DNA of 64,000 nucleotides from Gnetum montanum (lineage: Eukaryota > Streptophyta > Gnetopsida > Gnetales > Gnetaceae), in the NCBI GenBank assembly GCA_015680685.1, contig MNCI01012718.1, forward strand, positions 431,048 to 495,047. Direction: 5' to 3'. The notes under the pieces were generated by a model that had not been told where the DNA came from, searched no databases, and was given only the letters and a program-made list of their open reading frames with translations. This document shows positions 47,546 through 59,213 of the stretch, piece after piece. Every line of letters starts with the position of its first letter. Positions within the stretch are counted from its first letter, which is position 1. A program made the translations under genes and the position numbers.

Positions 47546-48652
47546 ATGGAGATCAACGAACACCTCTACAAGGTGTGTGTCAATGGCCTGGTTCATTGGT
47601 GTGTCCCTGATGTTGATCAAGTGCATGTTCTTCAAGATGTTCATAAAGGTCCTTGTGGAGGACATTATGTTGGGAGATGCACGGCCATTAAAATCCTGAT
47701 GGCAGGGTACTATTGGCCAACAATCTTCAAGGATGCTCACCATTACGTCCACTCTTGTGAAAGATACCAACAAGATGGTGGAATGACTACTTGAATGAAG
47801 GGACTGCAGCAATGGATTCAACTACTAGAACCCTTTGTCATATGGGGTATTGATTTCATGGGTCCCATCATGCCCATATCAAATAGAAAGGCGTATATCA
47901 TAGTCATTGTTAACTATTGTACGAAATGGACAAAAGCAGCAACCATCATCAACTATACATCTTCTACTGTTACTTGGTTTATACAACAAAATGTTGTAAA
48001 CAAGTTTGGTGTGCCACATGCATTAATTTCTAATAATGGAGCTCACTTTACAAGTACTACTTTTCAGAAACTCATGCAATGCTTGGGGGTTGAACATAAA
48101 CTCACAACCCCCTATCCCCCCCAAGCCAATGGTCAAGCTGAGGTTACCAATAGGGAAATCACAAGGATTCTAACAAGAACTGTTAGCAAATATAGGAAAG
48201 ACTGGAGCACAAAACTCAATGATGCCCTTTGGTCCTACCGCTCAACATGAAAACTTCCTATAGGCTACTCTCCCTATGAGCTTGTGTACAGAAAATTACC
48301 AACACTTTGTATTCAATCTAAGCTCTATATACTTTCAACAGCCTATGACCTCAACCATGACTTGAGTCTAGCAAAAAAAGAAAGACTAATGAATCTCAAC
48401 CTACTAGACGAAAACCAATTGGTAGCCTTATCATCTAACGAGTTGCACAAGGCCTACAACAAAAAGCATCATGACCTTAAAATCAGAAAAGTTAAATTTC
48501 AACCAGGAGATAAGGTTCTCTACTGGAACCCCACACACATACCCCAACGAACTAAGTTCCAAACATTGTGGGAAGGACCTTACATCATTTACGAAACTTT
48601 TCCTTCTAGGGCCATGATGATTTACAAACTTAAGAGCCCAAACAAGAAGTAG
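47546..48652 (+). pseudogene. Gypsy integrase relic
   Basis: An H2C2 region (HKGPCGGHYVGRCTAIKILM, HSCERYQQDG with one Cys as Tyr) precedes the core. Core motifs are WGIDFMGPI, HALISNNGAHFTSTTFQ (second catalytic Asp as Asn) and ANGQAEVTNREI. A chromatin-end-like basic tail (KFQPGDKVLYWNPT, KFQTLWEGPYII) ends at 48,652. The TGA near 48,250 interrupts it. Integrase would insert the cDNA. Confidence 0.85.
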
Positions 48653-50784
48653 CTAGTCAACATCCAACAAATCAAACATTTCCACGAGCATAAGCCAACT
48701 AATACAACAAACACCTCATCAAATAGACAACCACACTCCATATTTTGGATCTCCTCGTTTCAACTTAGTCATGGCAGAGATGGCCACCTATGCTAACCAT
48801 ATAAGCAACTCCTGAGTTTTTCAACTTTTTATTTTACACATTTTTTGTTTTACAACTTTTTGTTGTACACATACTTTATTTTACATCTTCTTGTTTTCAT
48901 GTTATTAATCTCTTGTAATTTTTTGTTTTACACCATCATTAGTGCATTTGCTATTTCTTGAAAATTTTACACTTTCATTTATATTTTCTTTTGTTTTGGT
49001 GTGATTTTCTAACTTTTTGTTAATAATGCCAAGTACAGTCGTCAAGCGTTGACTGATGGTGGTATGTACTATTTTTGTTATTTGATTGTTGGTTTCTGGC
49101 TTTGAATTTCATTACAAATGATTAGGACATGGTTTCTTTTTCATGCAACAAGTAGTGAGTCCATAGCATCCATATCCATCCACAAACTCTATGGTTTTCC
49201 TTGTTCTAGAAACATGCAGTCCCTTTTTCATTAATGAAACTTTAACAAACTTGTGACTTTGGTAGTTTTTGGAATTGGGAAGGATTCAAAGGTTTGAACA
49301 GGGTGTGACTTCAAGGGGATTCAGTATTCTTTGTGCCTTTCTGTTTGCCTGAGTGCATGTGTATTTCATGGATTTCTTACCGTTCCATGTTGACTAATAA
49401 AAAGAAGTTGAATAAGTCTTTGCATGGTGTGGTTTTCATCACAAAAAAAAACAACGGAAATTCAAAGCACACCCCTTAGACAAAATAAACACATACATCT
49501 TTGCATGGTGTGGTTCCCATTTCAAAAAAACGATGGGAATTCAAAGCACACCCCTTAGACAAAATAAATGGGTTACAAGCACTGGTTATGGTACTAGAAA
49601 GACATGTTACCAATGCCTGAAGGTCCCCTCTAACTAAGACCCTTCCTCACTTCCTACTTCTCTTTTCCTCTCTAATAAGGAATGGTGGTTGTTCTATGAG
49701 AGCACTCTTGTGTCTCAGGGGGATGGACTGGTCTTAGAATGGCGATGCAAAATCACTAAACATGGTTGGTTTTGGTCTGAACTAATGATGGATCCTATCA
49801 AGTCATTTAACCATAAAATTCACAAGGGACTTCATGTGACCTTAATCAGGAACTCCATTCCACCCTCTCTCATCCATCTATGCTTTCTATGTCTCACCTC
49901 ACTGCTAGTTTCATGTTCTTGTTCGATATCCTGGTTTTATGTGTCGAAATTCTTAGGTATTTTCTTCTAAGTTTTTGTACTTAACCTTCTGTAACCATTA
50001 ATCATCCACAAAGCCCACGGACTCTTTGGTTTGAAGTTATGCAAGGACATAAAAGGCCTATGCCTGCTTTGGGGAGGACCCACTTACATATCTTTTGGTT
50101 GGGTTAGTTAAGTTCTTTACCCTTAGACACTTACAATCAAATCTTTTTGTTTACCCCATCAATGACATCCAATTGTGCACATCTTCACAACATTTTTTAA
50201 GAAAATTTTCTTTTTATTGTTGTGAATTCTTACACCCTCTTCAAATATTTTCTTATGTCGAACATTCTCAAATTTAATGGACCACTTATCTATTTTACCC
50301 TATTTGTCAGCCTTCCCACTAACACTCCTACAAGAATCAATCTACCACAATCACAACCTAACCAAGTATAACCACCAACGAGACAAGGCATTTGACAACT
50401 ATGTGTTACACATTGCATACTAATTCCCAATTCTATTGTGATTGCAGTGGGAGGCATGAACTAGAAGCAGGACTATCTTCACCAAGGATGATGCTATAGT
50501 ACTACACGATGAGGACCATTCATGATCATTGGATCTTCTCCCTCGCTCTTCAACTACCAAGAGGTGTTGGATGTCAGTGTTATCCAGGGCATTCCCTTCT
50601 CTTCTCATGAACACCTAATTTTGTTAAAATTGTAGCTCCATACACTTGGGCACTCAGAGTCTATCTGTTCCATCTAGTCAATTCGTATGTCAATCAATAA
50701 TCTCATACCTTCCCAATATTTTGTAAGAAACTTGTTCCTCCTCTTCTATACTCAAGGATGAGTTTTTATTTGATCATGGAGGTA
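48653..50784 (+). other. Gypsy 3' non-coding region
   Basis: Two kilobases lie between integrase and the right LTR without a convincing protein. The frame at 49,689-49,970 (hydrophobic end) resembles nothing certain. Long 3' regions, sometimes with an env-like frame, are typical of Athila-type elements. The purines just before the right LTR (GATCATGGAGG) may be the decayed polypurine tract. Confidence 0.55.
49418..49568. repeat. 81-bp tandem duplication in the gypsy 3' region
   Basis: CTTTGCATGGTGTGGTT to ACCCCTTAGACAAAATAAA occurs twice (49,418 and 49,499) with a few differences. Confidence 0.88.
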
Positions 50785-51633
50785 TGATGAAACACGTTTT
50801 TTCATCAACTCCGACGTCAGGGTCAGGATGCAACATTGGGTATTTGACGTTGGATCCAAGACATGATGTCAACTATCCGATGTCACAGGGTATACACCAA
50901 CCTATAAATATAGCGCTCGGTCTCACAATTTCTATATAGCTTTTCAATCAAAGTAGCGAAGCTCTTGCAGTTTGTTTTCTCCAAAGTTAGAATATTTTCT
51001 AAGTGCCTGCAACAGGAGTCTAAGTGTGTACAGATCTTTGTTCAAACATTGATGTGCCTAAGCACAAGTGTGATGGGAATAAAACGAACTCTTTCGACAA
51101 TCCTTGCAGCACTGAGAATAGATTAATGTTTCCTTTAATGCACTTTACTTTCATGCACTTTACTTTGATGCATTTGAATTAAGCAATTAATTTCCAGTTG
51201 TTAATGAACATGAGCACAGCCACTTCGAGCATACATATAGTGCTTGGTAACCCAATAACACTTAACATTTGGTAGTCCAGTAGCATCATATGTGTTCAAG
51301 ATGTGCCTAGGAAAGTGGGGCAGTTACTTGTGTTAGGCTAGTTAGATAGTAGAATAATTAGATATTGAATTCCTCTACCTTTATTTCTTGTTGTAGGCGA
51401 TTAAATTTATAAAACATAAAATGAGAAAAATCATATACCTCAATTACACTTAAACCATATCCTTGAGCCTCACAAGTGTAGTTAGGAAGACAACGAATGT
51501 TCTCAACGCCCATTTCACTTTCTAGAGGAACTAGTGCACTGGAGAACTATAGGTCCATGGAATTCGATCGAATTGTGCGTAAACGCCTTAGTGATTCATA
51601 TGATTGGGCATAGGGGTACCTCGCCACTCATCA
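50785..51633 (+). repeat. Gypsy right LTR
   Basis: It begins TGATGAAACACG and ends ACTCATCA. The TATA box is at 50,903-50,910. Near 51,140-51,170 it has an extra tandem ATGCACTTTACTTT pair, which accounts for the 28-nt excess over the left LTR. Confidence 0.92.
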
Positions 51634-51638
51634 ATGAG
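51634..51638. repeat. Gypsy target-site duplication, right (ATGAG)
   Basis: ATGAG directly follows the right LTR end CTCATCA. It is identical to 42,461-42,465. Confidence 0.9.
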
Positions 51639-52740
51639 CAACAAATACTAGCCATGGATGATAGGCACTTGAGACTCGCATATTTGGCGTACTCTTTGTA
51701 GGCATGTGCAAGCAGTGTTCCAAGGGGGAATGCAAGGTGCATAGCCATGCAATATTATCAAAAATAAATACCCCGCAATCAAGGGATGGAAGGTGATTTG
51801 GGCAAGCCGACTACCAGAAAAAGAAAGCATTTCGTTGGCTTGTGTCACATGCTATGTTGCCAATGCGCATTTTGCTTAGGACGCAAGGCATATATATTGA
51901 TGACACCTATCCTCTATGTGTGTCAAAACCTAAAACAATGCACCACTTTATGCATCAATGTCATTTTGTAGTTGACGTTTGGCACTCTGTTGTGCTCCAA
52001 ATGCCTATCAAGCTTAATGGGGACTCCAAGGTGGCAAAGGTCCTTTGGTATCTGTGGTGGGCTCATAATGCTCTAATCTTTTGATCTAAGCTGCTTACTC
52101 CTCCTACATAGGTTGTTGCCCTTGGCATCCGCCTATGGAGGGAGGCTACTATTGTGATGGACGTTACCCCTACCTATGAGCCAACATGTGCGAGGTATCA
52201 AGGCAACCAGGTTCTTTGGGGTTTGATTTTGCATGCTAAATGGACCAACCTTCTACCTCAACTGGTGGGGGACCCTAAACTTGCTAATGGCTTGTTCTAC
52301 CGAAACTAAAGGGTTGATTCAACTACTTTTCAAGGTGTGTGGACTACCCTCACTGAGGAGGCTTTGGCTCAGCATCTTGGGGTTCTGGCAAACGGTGGTT
52401 CTCCCCACTAGGAGAGGCTTGTAGGATGTTGAGGGGCTTTTTGAAGGGCACATTCCCAACATGGGGAGTGGACAAGTCCCCAAGTTGACCTTGACACTGC
52501 TGTGGTAGGATGCTGCTAAGCTGATTGATTGCTTTTTTGCACAATCTAGAAATGTTTGGAAGTTGTAGGGAGCGCACTTTGCATTTCTAAAATGCATGCA
52601 GCTGGGCCGCAAGATCAACCTTCTGAAGTTCTTCATTACTTCATTGCACCGACAATGATAAGGTCAGCATTCAGGGCTAATCTTGGCCCTTTGGAATGTC
52701 GCATGGCCAGTGGTGCCGCCCCCATCTAGCACATGTGGTG
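51639..52740 (+). pseudogene. LINE-2 ORF2 continuation: zinc finger and linker
   Basis: After the gypsy element the LINE frame resumes: KVIWASRLPEKESISLACVT near 51,790, and cysteine-spaced strings near 51,850-51,960 like the zf-RVT domain. The linker follows (VGDPKLANGLFYRN, TTFQGVWTTLTEEALAQHLG), then AHFAFLK and HSGLILALWN near 52,670. It aligns with LINE-3 and LINE-1 in the same order. Confidence 0.72.
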
Positions 52741-52885
52741 CATGGTAGTCTATGGGCATTGGTGGCCAATGGTGGATGTGGCTTCCTCTTCAAAGTCAAA
52801 TACACTAGTGGTTACGAGGGATGAGATGCATGGCGAGTGGTAGGGGGTAATCACTGTTTCAGAGCAAACTTCTCTTAATACTATC

Positions 52886-53546
52886 TTGCCCCAAAATGAA
52901 TATATCCACCAAGAGCTCCAAGACAAGTTTGAAGCTGACTTGGCAAGGGTCACCAAGGCCCAAGCAAAGGAAAGGGCCTTGTTGAAGGCCAAGTGGCAGG
53001 CACAAGAACAAGAATACCAGCACCTGGCGGAGCAAGAAGAGTTGCCCAAAAAGAGTTGGCTAAGGAAGAGCAACAACGAAGGGACCTACGTGAGGCGACT
53101 ATTAGAAATGAACTCGAAGATGATCTATCTAGGCAAATCAAGGAAGAGCTCCAGCGATAGGAACAAGGGCACAAGGAACATGAGGCCGTAGAGATGGAGC
53201 AAAAAGAGAAGGACAAACTCAAGGAAGAACAACTACAGCAACGAAGAACAAAGCCCATGAGGCCAATGCCTGCTGCTAGCTTTAAGAAGGCAAATGAAAC
53301 TATGTTATTATGCATATGAATCATAACACAGCCCAACCTACCCTTCATAGGTACATCAAGCAGATCACGACCAAGCTTCATTCAAATAGGACCTGCAACG
53401 AGGTTGAATGCGTGCACAAAGAGGAAAAATACAAAAATTTTCAACAAGCTACAGCATTTGTGATGACTAAGCATCATCAAGCAATCTTAGATGTCATTCA
53501 TGCACAAGAACAAGCTATCTACCTATGTACAAGGCTGTCGATATAG
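52886..53546 (+). pseudogene. LINE-2 coiled coil and J-like module (copy C)
   Basis: The frame at 52,886 reads HQELQDKFEADLARVTKAQA and KAKWQAQEQEYQHLAEQEE. After a frame change it continues RNELEDDLSRQIKEELQR and KEKDKLKEEQLQQRR. From 53,301 another frame reads YVIMHMNHNTAQPTLHRYIK, with the HPD position (53,379-53,387) as HSN, then FQQATAFV and HHQAILDVIHAQ. The spacing from Tyr to His is the same as in canonical J domains. The 3' untranslated region follows to the A8 at 53,970. Confidence 0.75.
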
Positions 53547-53970
53547 CTTTAGGGCTTGCTCGTGTGAAGAGGGCCTCTGGGCCCCTCTAGTTCTGTGTTT
53601 TGTGTATTTTCTAGTGTTGTCTCTTCCATAGGTTCTTTGGCTCACCAAACCCATTTTTGGGTTAAAAAACCCCTGCCTCTTTAGCATTGGGGCCTAGTAT
53701 GCATCACTATTTTTTTGTATCCTTGTTGGGTTGGGCTTTTTTGTATCCTTGTTGAGTTGGGCCTTTGTCTAGAATTTGATGGGAATCAGGTCTACAACTT
53801 GGCAACTTTGGGTTTTCTCTACTAGCTTGTTTCTCAAGGGGTTTTCCTCCTCTACAAGGTGGTGCATAAGGGTTGGGGGGTGGTGGGGGTTGTATCTCCC
53901 CCAATTTTGTTGTACATATGAACTTGTAGATGTGTTTATAATATAACTACATGAATTCTTCTTTAAAAAA

Positions 53971-53986
53971 AACATTCAACATCCAT
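53971..53986. repeat. LINE-2 target-site duplication, right
   Basis: AACATTCAACATCCAT directly follows the A8 tail of LINE-2 and is identical to 38,469-38,484. Confidence 0.93.
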
Positions 53987-54410
53987 TGAAGCATTTGCAT
54001 TCTACCACATTGATTTGTTGTTCATGCCTCCTATGTATGACCCAACATTCAACACCATATAAGACAACATGCCTAATTGTTATCCTATAAAATTTTTCCT
54101 TCAATTTTATTGGCATTCTTTTATCACATAGAACACTACTAGCTTGTCTCCATTTTGACTATTCTATCTCAATTTTATATCTTATATCTTTATCAATTTC
54201 ACCATCTGATTGAAGATTTGATCCTACGGAGTGGAACTGTTTGCAGTGAGGGACTTTCTGGCCTTGAATTGTCACTTCTATTTCACCACTAGACAAAAGC
54301 ATTGCCCCTTTGTTCAATTGTTTGAGCATTCTAGTTGTCTCAAGTAGTTCCTCTGTTTTTTGTGTTAAGTTTCCAATTGAACCTATTGTGTCATAAATAA
54401 CTTTTGTAGA
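53971..54410 (-). mobile_element. RTE-type LINE fragment, upstream part
   Basis: The minus strand reads QFHSVGSNLQSDGEIDKDIR, SVLCDKRMPIKLKEKFYRI and IRHVVLYGVECWVIHRRHEQ. These match the F-x-Y-L-G-S, L-C-D-x-x-x-P-x-K-L-K-x-x-F-Y-R and L-Y-G-x-E-C-W strings of RTE reverse transcriptases. The protein runs directly into the fragment at 38,484 across the LINE-2 insertion. Confidence 0.82.
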
Positions 54411-57400
54411 AGGTTAAGATCCTAAATTGAGCCTCCTACCATTACTTTTGCAATCCCAAATAACTTGTGATTGCATCAATAGCAATTGTGCTCCTTATTT
54501 TAGCAATTATCAAGTGCCACCCATCTATTATTAATTGCTAAGCTACTAGGCCAGGAAGTCTCCAAAATTAGATAGCTTATTCAAACCAACATTATGATTT
54601 GAAATCCATTCTGGAAAGTCACCAATATTGGATGGCAGCTTAACCATTAATAATAGAGGGGTCACACTCGATAATTGTTAGAAAAACAATCATAATTGCC
54701 AGTGATGGAATCACAAATTATTTGAGATTCGAATCCATTTAGGAATACCTAAATAATGGCAAGAGGCTCAATCTATGTCGCAAGAGTTTTAAGGAGAACC
54801 TTAATGCAATTATTTGTCGATTTTTGGGCAATGCCCAAACTGTCTTTGCTTTTCTTTCATGTTTCAAGTCAAGTAGATGTTATAAGTTTCATGTATTTAA
54901 AAAAGGCTGAAAGAAAACCAAAAGGAAAAATAGCTAGAGAACCTAAGAAAAGCTTAGTTTATGATAGAAGAAGCAAAAGAAGAAAAGTTTATCCTACATG
55001 AAGAGGAGCTTCAATTCCTCCCCACTCGTCAAGCTATAAAAGGAAATCATGAGCCTCATTGTAGACATGAATGGAGCAATGATCAATTTAAAATGAATGA
55101 AGTAAAGCTTTTCTTTCTTCTCTCTTGTTCCATTTATCCATTTGAGTGGCTCCTAATTTTTTAATTTAGATGCCCCAATTTCTCACATTCTTATAGGTAA
55201 CATTCCTCACAACTAAGTTCTCATAACAGGACTGTGTAGGCCCCAATTCTCACAAGTTTCATTTCACAATTTCCTCACAAACCCTTCTCATATTCTCACA
55301 AATGCTTCTTACAATTCTCACAGCCCTTTCTCACAAAGATTCTTATAAATGTTTGAAGAAGGAGGAGGCCCTCTTGTGCATTGTAAGAGATGCTAAATTA
55401 GTTTAATTCATGTTTATGTTTTATATTCTTACCTCAATATAGATCATAAATGTTTTTGATGCAAGTGTTTGCTGAAATGAAGGCTTCAAAGCCTCTTTAA
55501 TTCATGAGTTTTGATTATGCTTTTCCTCCACCAAGTAGATCTGAATTTATGGAGGTTTTTTGCAACAATTTGAGGCAATCTTGTCATCAATTTAGGTTGT
55601 AGAATCAAGGGCTTTTGTAATCATGTTGGAGCCCTCACTCATTGATGTCTTGATGTTGAATTAAGCCTCCAAGTTCAAGAATGTCTAAGCCTCTGATGTT
55701 TTCAAGAAATGTAGTGTTGATCTGGGCATTTCATTGATGTTTTCATGCCCATGAATTGATGAATTTTGTGTCATGTTGCCTGCCCTTTCTCATGGAGCCA
55801 TGTTTGCTCAATTTCATTGTAGAAGTTTTTAGATCTTCCTTGCATGGCCTTGTTTCTGTGCCTCTGTCATAGATCTAAGTTACCCTCACTCAAGGATCAT
55901 GTTCATTTGCAAGTGTTTTTCCAGGAAAATTTCAATGCATCAATTTTTATTGTCCTTAGAGATTTTAGGTAATATAAGCCTACAACTAAAAATCAAAAAC
56001 TTGAGGTTCATCGCTAGATTGATCCAAAAACTTTTGGCAACATGATTCTATTTCATTGATTTTGGTTGCCCAAATCAATAGGGCATGATATGTTATTTTT
56101 GAAGCATGGTAGGAGATATCAATCCAAATCGCCACCAACGATGTTAGGTGATATGCTAGAACATAGAAGGATTCACAGCATCTCACAAGTTACAAACTAC
56201 GACAATGCCAATTGATAAAGAAGAATTTCTCAATCACCGCAAGCCACCGCTCCAATGATTGCCAATGATATCTAAACCTAATTTTTTTGAAGAATTTCCA
56301 GACTGATTCAAGGCCACTTACCACCTTCCGTCAACAACAAAGAATTAAATTGCTTAAATAATTAAACAAATGTGTAATGCTTTTTGCTTCTATGTCTTTC
56401 CATGAAACATTACAACTATATATATAGAGATCACATTTGTTTGACCAAGACAACAAAGACTTCATACTTATCTAAAACATGACTTGACTAAAGTCTTGAC
56501 CATTTACTAACACACAACGAATACAACAATTATTGTCATTTAAACATACAATAACTGAACAAATTTAAGACTTAGCTAGATGAAATAGTATGGCCTTTGA
56601 GACATGAGAAATACCTGTCCTAAAATCTTTACATACACAAGCTTCAACTAGCTTGGTTAACTCTTGGATTGCAACTGTTGATGGTATGTCATCCCCTACT
56701 TCCTTTTCCTACACTTTTAGTTATTCATTATTGTACTAAAAAATTTCGTTTGGATTTCATATATTGGTGCATTAAAAGGTGGTACATAAAGCTGATTCTC
56801 ATGCATCCCATTGTAATAATTTGGTGAAGAACTTTCATAACTCATTATTAGCATATAGCATCATCTGGATGAACATTATGTTGTTAATACAACTTTCTTT
56901 TTTTAGGTACTTGATGAGCTGGGCCTCGAATCTTAACCATTTTAAATTATTGACAATGCAATTGATCCTTCCTTTCTGAAATATTAATGAAAAAATCTAG
57001 ATGTAGATAATTAGCAGTTATTGAGGAACAATTACTCTAAAAAATACTAATATATTTCTTGACACCATTGTAGGATGTCAATCGTAGTTTCAAAGGGCCA
57101 AGCTTTCCACATATTATTTCTTTATGATCCTTAACCAAAAGAACTAGATGTCGAGGTTAGTGATGATGGTGATCTGAACATTTTCATTCCTAATTCTTCA
57201 GTTGATGCATTTGGCAAACTATTCATTTTTCCAAGAATTTGTTCTACTGGAAATTAATATAATGATAATAGAAATGGCTACCAAACAGAACTTTGAAGCT
57301 TATGACTCCTCATAATCGTTTTTTCATTAAAACTACAAGGTTGAAATTTGTTCTTCAAATAAACTCTCGATCAATCAAATTTGTTTTAAAATTTTCAATT

Positions 57401-57600
57401 CCTCTAATAGAAGCTAATGTTTCTTTTTTGTAGCCTAAAAATTTTGCTTATTTTACAAAAAAACATCATAAAGCATAAGCACAAATTTTTTTCATCATTT
57501 TTTACCAATTTTAATAAAGCTACTCCCCATACTTCATTACTGTCATTTGTAGCTACGAGAAATGGTCCTTTAACAGCAGATTCTAAAGATGGCAATCATT
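54410..57600. other. Intron DNA, no recognised gene
   Basis: It is AT-rich with short open frames of no recognisable family. A TATA-like CTATAAAAGG at about 55,032 and the TCTCACAA-rich block after it could mark a solo LTR, but no partner or target duplication was found. Confidence 0.45.
55166..55345. repeat. TCTCACAA-rich simple repeat
   Basis: The phrase TCTCACA or CTCACAA recurs about nine times with variable spacing. Confidence 0.7.
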
Positions 57601-58140
57601 CTGTAAGAGAGGTCTCAGAGTAGAGGTTCCCCCTAGTACCTCCCCATGGTTTGGGGGCCATGGAACACTCTAAGGTATCTATGAGTGGCCCTTAGGTATT
57701 AGAAAAACCCATCCTAGCCTGGCAGTACCAAACAAGCAGCAGGATTCCACCCTGTTGTTCCCCCTCTTAGTCCTCTTTATATTTACCCTCACATTGGAGA
57801 ACTACATGGCCCTGATTCTACAATGGTCAAAATATGTAGGTAGCCTAGATTGGATAGTCCTTGTACAGTGCCTTGCCGAACCTTGTACCAAATCATGAAG
57901 GGTCTAAGGGTGAAACGCCCCCTATAAATACATCGTCATCCTCCCACCAATGATGTCTACAGGGTTGTTTGTGTACTTATTTGTTAGTCCCATTCGAAGT
58001 TTAGAGGTTTTCCTAGAGGCATTTCCTCTTGTATTACGAAGTTGTTGCATGGCATGCTCCCTTCTAAGTATCTATAGTCATTGTGATTGTTAAATCCCAT
58101 CTAGAGATAGTAGGTATGGTCATACGCTTATGATTTATAC

Positions 58141-58680
58141 ACTTCAGGCTCATTCTAGCCCTTTAACAAGCTGCAATGCAAGTTCCATCCCCAACACTGA
58201 TAGCCCAATTTCAGGGATTGGAAATTAGATTGAAGTGGGAGAACAAGAAGAGACTCAAGTTGTTGGAGGCTAACCTTTGTTCTCAATATGAAGCCCATTT
58301 CTGAGACTGTGTCAAGGCAAAGCTCCTATTGGAGCTGGAGGAAACATGTCACTCCAAGGAAGAAGAACATCAAAGACAAGATGCTGAATTGATGGAACAC
58401 ATGGAGATGTAGGCACAACTAAACGAACAATTTGTAGCAATTGACAAAGAATGGCTCAAGAACAGGCAATGTTCCTATTTGATGTTGGGGATCAACTGCT
58501 ACACACCTTGGGACAACGTCTAAACTCTCTTTAGGCAGGTTGCCCACACATATCACCCTGATAAGGCTGCTAGGGCCAATGAGACTAAGAAACTGAGGAC
58601 CCTAGAGAGGTACCAATTTTCCAACAAGTAGCTGAATTCTTCAATTCCAAGGAGGATAGGAATGTTCTGAACTAGGTTCA
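58141..58680 (+). pseudogene. ORF2 end, coiled coil and J-like module (copy D)
   Basis: One frame from 58,141 to about 58,628 runs through HFRLILAL, a coiled coil (LEIRLKWENKKRLKLLEANL, LLLELEETCHSKEEEHQRQD) and the J-like part. The J-like part reads QCSYLMLGINCYTPW, then TLFRQVAHTYHPDKAARANE (HPD at 58,554-58,562). About five stops interrupt it (TAA, TGA, TAG, TAA, TAG). This copy has the most canonical J loop, H-P-D-K. After a frame change QVAEFFNSKEDRNVLN matches the tail helix of the other copies. Confidence 0.8.
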
Positions 58681-59058
58681 TTATGGGATGAGGCATTGAT
58701 GTGGCTATCTTCACTTACCTTTCCCTAATGACATCAAATTTTGTTAAGTATGTAAAAGGTGTTTCTTTGCAGTTTTGGGGTTTATGGGGGACTTGACATA
58801 TGAAAGAGGACAGATCAAATGTTATTACTATTAGAGTCGATACTTAGTTTTTTTTTTGTTTCTTTTTTGTGAGAGAGAGAGAGAGAATGTTCAGGATTAT
58901 ATTACTGGAAAGTAAAATACAAGAGAGAGAACAAAATTTGGGTCACCAACAATAGCCCCTATAGGAGACCTCATGCACCAACATCCGTGAACGCCAGAAA
59001 CCAGGGGGACCCCCCAAAGAGGGGGGAACACCCCCACCTGGGGGGCATCCCTAACAAA

Positions 59059-59110
59059 ACAAAAGGGGGGGGGGGGGGGGGGGGGGGGCCCCCCCAAAGG
59101 GGGGGGGGGG
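59059..59110. repeat. Long G and C runs in the LINE-E 3' untranslated region
   Basis: About twenty consecutive G are followed by CCCCCCC, AAA and a further G run. On the LINE sense strand these are C-rich, with a complementary G-rich strand that could form a quadruplex. Confidence 0.85.
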
Positions 59111-59213
59111 AACCCAAACCACTAAAATCAAACAGCCAAAAATGGCATCATCAGACACCACAGCACAAGAGGCCAAAGCCACCAATCGGGGGGCAGTAGG
59201 AGTTGCAGCCAAG

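Larger units (their letters stand above)
42466..51633 (+). mobile_element. Ty3/gypsy LTR retrotransposon (Athila/Tat-like), complete ends, RT core deleted
   Basis: Two LTRs (821 and 849 bp), a 5-bp target-site duplication and a tRNA-Asp-type primer site define the element. Internally it has gag, aspartic protease, a remnant of reverse transcriptase, RNase H and integrase, followed by a 2.1-kb non-coding 3' part. The palm of the reverse transcriptase is missing. The protease style (ADQS block), primer type and long 3' region suggest the Athila/Tat lineage. It is decayed, with many TAG stops. Confidence 0.9.
38485..53970 (+). mobile_element. LINE-2 (L1-clade), about 6.3 kb, split by a gypsy insertion
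   Basis: A 16-bp target-site duplication and a terminal A8 define both ends. After removing the 9.2-kb gypsy insertion the element is about 6,313 bp. The order is ORF1 with DUF4283-like domain and CCHC-type knuckle, endonuclease, reverse transcriptase, zinc-finger and linker, ORF2 end, coiled coil, J-like module and 3' untranslated region. The start lies at or near the ORF1 beginning, so it may be slightly 5' truncated. It proves that the J-like module is inside the LINE. Confidence 0.9.

Noticed and set aside
55000-55400. Possible solo LTR with TATA box and TCTCACAA block
   Set aside because: No TG...CA ends, target duplication or second copy could be found.
57417-57623. Plus-strand open frame of 68 codons before LINE-D, and coding-like strings to 58,140
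   Set aside because: It could not be aligned with the ORF2 linker of other copies or with any family, so it was left as intron DNA.
58897-59097. Pro-rich minus-strand frame
   Set aside because: It is produced by the long C run of the LINE-E 3' untranslated region.
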